Below are positions 12,944 to 13,939 of a DNA stretch of 13,939 bases, piece by piece. The notes beneath the pieces are model-generated. The model ran no database searches and was not told the origin of the DNA. It saw nothing but the letters and a program-made list of their open reading frames with translations. Both the position numbers and the translations under genes were made by a program. The stretch's first letter is position 1, and the number at the start of each line of letters is the position of its first letter. The stretch covers positions 1 to 13,939 of the forward strand of contig CAZIPL010000039.1 of NCBI GenBank assembly GCA_964541255.1. Direction: 5' to 3'. Source of the DNA: CAYOSU01 sp964541255. Lineage in GTDB: Bacteria > Bacillota > Clostridia > Christensenellales > CAMQZB01.

Positions 12944-13939
12944 TTAAAGCTTTTCGGGATGCTTTTTGTTCCAAGCAACGATGGCAAACGCAGCGACAAC
13001 CGCAACCGCAGCCCAGATTATTGCAGTCCACCAGCTCGAACCGACGGTGTATACCACAGCGCCTACCAAGTAGGAAGTTGCAAGCCAGAAGATAAGCGTT
13101 CCGTTGAAGCGTCCTTTTTCCATGATTTCCGCCTTAGCGGTACCTACAGCGGCAAAGCAAGGAATGGTCGTCATATTGAAAGCTATGAAGGAGATAAGTC
13201 CCGGAACCGTAATTCCTGTAGCCTGAATCATCGTTACAACATAAGATACGCCCGATTCGTCTTCTGCAACCGCCGCCGTAAGGAGGCATGCCGCGAGCGT
13301 TCCGAATGTAGAAATAACGTTTTCTTTCGCGATAAGTCCGGCAACTGCTGCAAGAGCAAATACCCAGCCGTATTCGGTAAGCTGACTTCCAAATCCTAAA
13401 GGCGTGAAGAGAGGCTGTACGAGCTGACTCAAGCCTGCGAGAATCGAAAGGTTAATATCTTCGTCTTCGAGGAACTTCCAAGCGAACGAGAAGTGCGTGA
13501 GAACCCAAATAACGATTGTCGAAGCAAGAATGATCGTGAAGGCTTTCTTGACAAAGTGTTTGGTCTTATCCCAAAGGTGAGCCATCAAGTTCTTGAACTG
13601 AGGAGCGTGGTATGCGGGAAGCTCCATAATGAACGGAGGCGTTTCGCCGCGAAGAGTCGTACCTCTCATGACAAGTACGGAGATAATCGCAACTGCGATT
13701 CCCAATACGTACATAGAGTATGTAATTACGTCTGCATTGCCTACTCCGAAATAACTTACTATCGCGCCTGCGACTGCAGTCAAAATCGGGAGCTTAGCGC
13801 CGCAAGAGAAGAACGGAATTACTCTGACGGTAGCGGTTCTTTCCTTTTCGTCGGCAAGCGTTCTTGTGTTTATCATTGCAGGAACCGAGCAGCCGAAGCC
13901 CATAATCATAGGCATAAACGCTCTACCCGAAAGTCCGAA
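12944..13939 (-). CDS. feoB: Ferrous iron transport protein B, C-terminal half, cut by the window
   Basis: 331 residues, open through the right edge of the window; the N-terminal GTPase domain and first membrane helices lie outside. FeoB imports Fe2+ through the cytoplasmic membrane, gated by its GTPase. The fragment starts in the conserved FGLSGRAFMP and contains the first gate motif GFGCSVPA (14-21, C17), FFSCGAKLP (43-51), IAKENVISTFG (203-213) and the second gate region FNMTTIPCFAAVGTAKAE (254-271), with several membrane helices between and a short basic C-terminus. Gate cysteines are intact, so the gene looks functional. It is followed by the small Cys-rich partner. Whether feoA lies upstream cannot be seen, nor can the promoter. 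Confidence 0.96.
   Translation of the reverse strand, partial: FGLSGRAFMPMIMGFGCSVPAMINTRTLADEKERTATVRVIPFFSCGAKLPILTAVAGAIVSYFGVGNADVITYSMYVLGIAVAIISVLVMRGTTLRGETPPFIMELPAYHAPQFKNLMAHLWDKTKHFVKKAFTIILASTIVIWVLTHFSFAWKFLEDEDINLSILAGLSQLVQPLFTPLGFGSQLTEYGWVFALAAVAGLIAKENVISTFGTLAACLLTAAVAEDESGVSYVVTMIQATGITVPGLISFIAFNMTTIPCFAAVGTAKAEIMEKGRFNGTLIFWLATSYLVGAVVYTVGSSWWTAIIWAAVAVVAAFAIVAWNKKHPEKL

Noticed and set aside
12959..13399. Plus-strand open frame opposite feoB
   Set aside because: Very rich in Arg, Ser and Cys and lacks any domain; shadow of feoB.
12088..13939. Ferritin-like gene and feoB as one iron operon
   Set aside because: They are convergent and separated by a bidirectional terminator, so they are not co-transcribed.

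Overview
The window looks like chromosomal DNA of an anaerobic, moderately AT-rich member of the Firmicutes, most likely an uncultured Clostridia lineage. This is inferred from gene content. Supporting features are a methionyl-tRNA synthetase with a zinc knuckle and C-terminal tRNA-binding domain, the metG-tatD-rsmA order, the DUF421-DUF4363 pair, two ECF-transporter S components, a SpoVB/MurJ-like flippase, FeoB with its small Cys-rich partner, AGGAGG-type ribosome binding sites and short A/T-flanked intrinsic terminators. No rRNA, tRNA, CRISPR array, phage gene or transposase was seen.

Layout. (1) 3-3405 (+): metG (5' truncated), tatD and rsmA, packed with overlapping stop and start codons, closed by two hairpin terminators at 3430-3566. 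(2) 3624-4805 (-): a lone GNAT-like protein of the YghO type with a clear promoter. (3) 4864-5108: a gene-free, AT-rich, repeat-bearing gap. (4) 5109-5546 (-) and 5592-7073 (+): a two-LysM protein and a MOP-superfamily flippase, divergent across 45 bp. (5) 7132-7647 (+): a FolT-like ECF S component. (6) 7648-7880: a gap with a dispersed-repeat remnant and five consecutive hairpins. (7) 7898-8937 (+): DUF421 and DUF4363 genes, overlapping, closed by a strong terminator. (8) 9224-11854 (-): an operon of an ApgM-type phosphoglycerate mutase (or alternative homoserine kinase), a VTT/DedA-like membrane protein and a second ECF S component. (9) 12088-12582 (+): a ferritin-like di-metal protein. (10) 12733-13939 (-): the C-terminal half of feoB and its small Cys-rich membrane partner.

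How the genes work together. The first operon serves translation and 16S rRNA maturation. The LysM/flippase block, the VTT protein and DUF421/DUF4363 suggest envelope functions. The two S components import small molecules, probably vitamins, using an energising module encoded elsewhere. The ferritin-like protein and FeoB pair concern iron, but they are convergent and need not be co-regulated.

I found no convincing undescribed multi-gene system. The points most worth a second look are the apgM-VTT-S-component operon, the hairpin-rich stretch ending in a terminator about 20 nt before the DUF421 start, two genes whose -10 boxes lie so close to the start codon that leaderless mRNAs are predicted, and several intergenic inverted or dispersed repeats.
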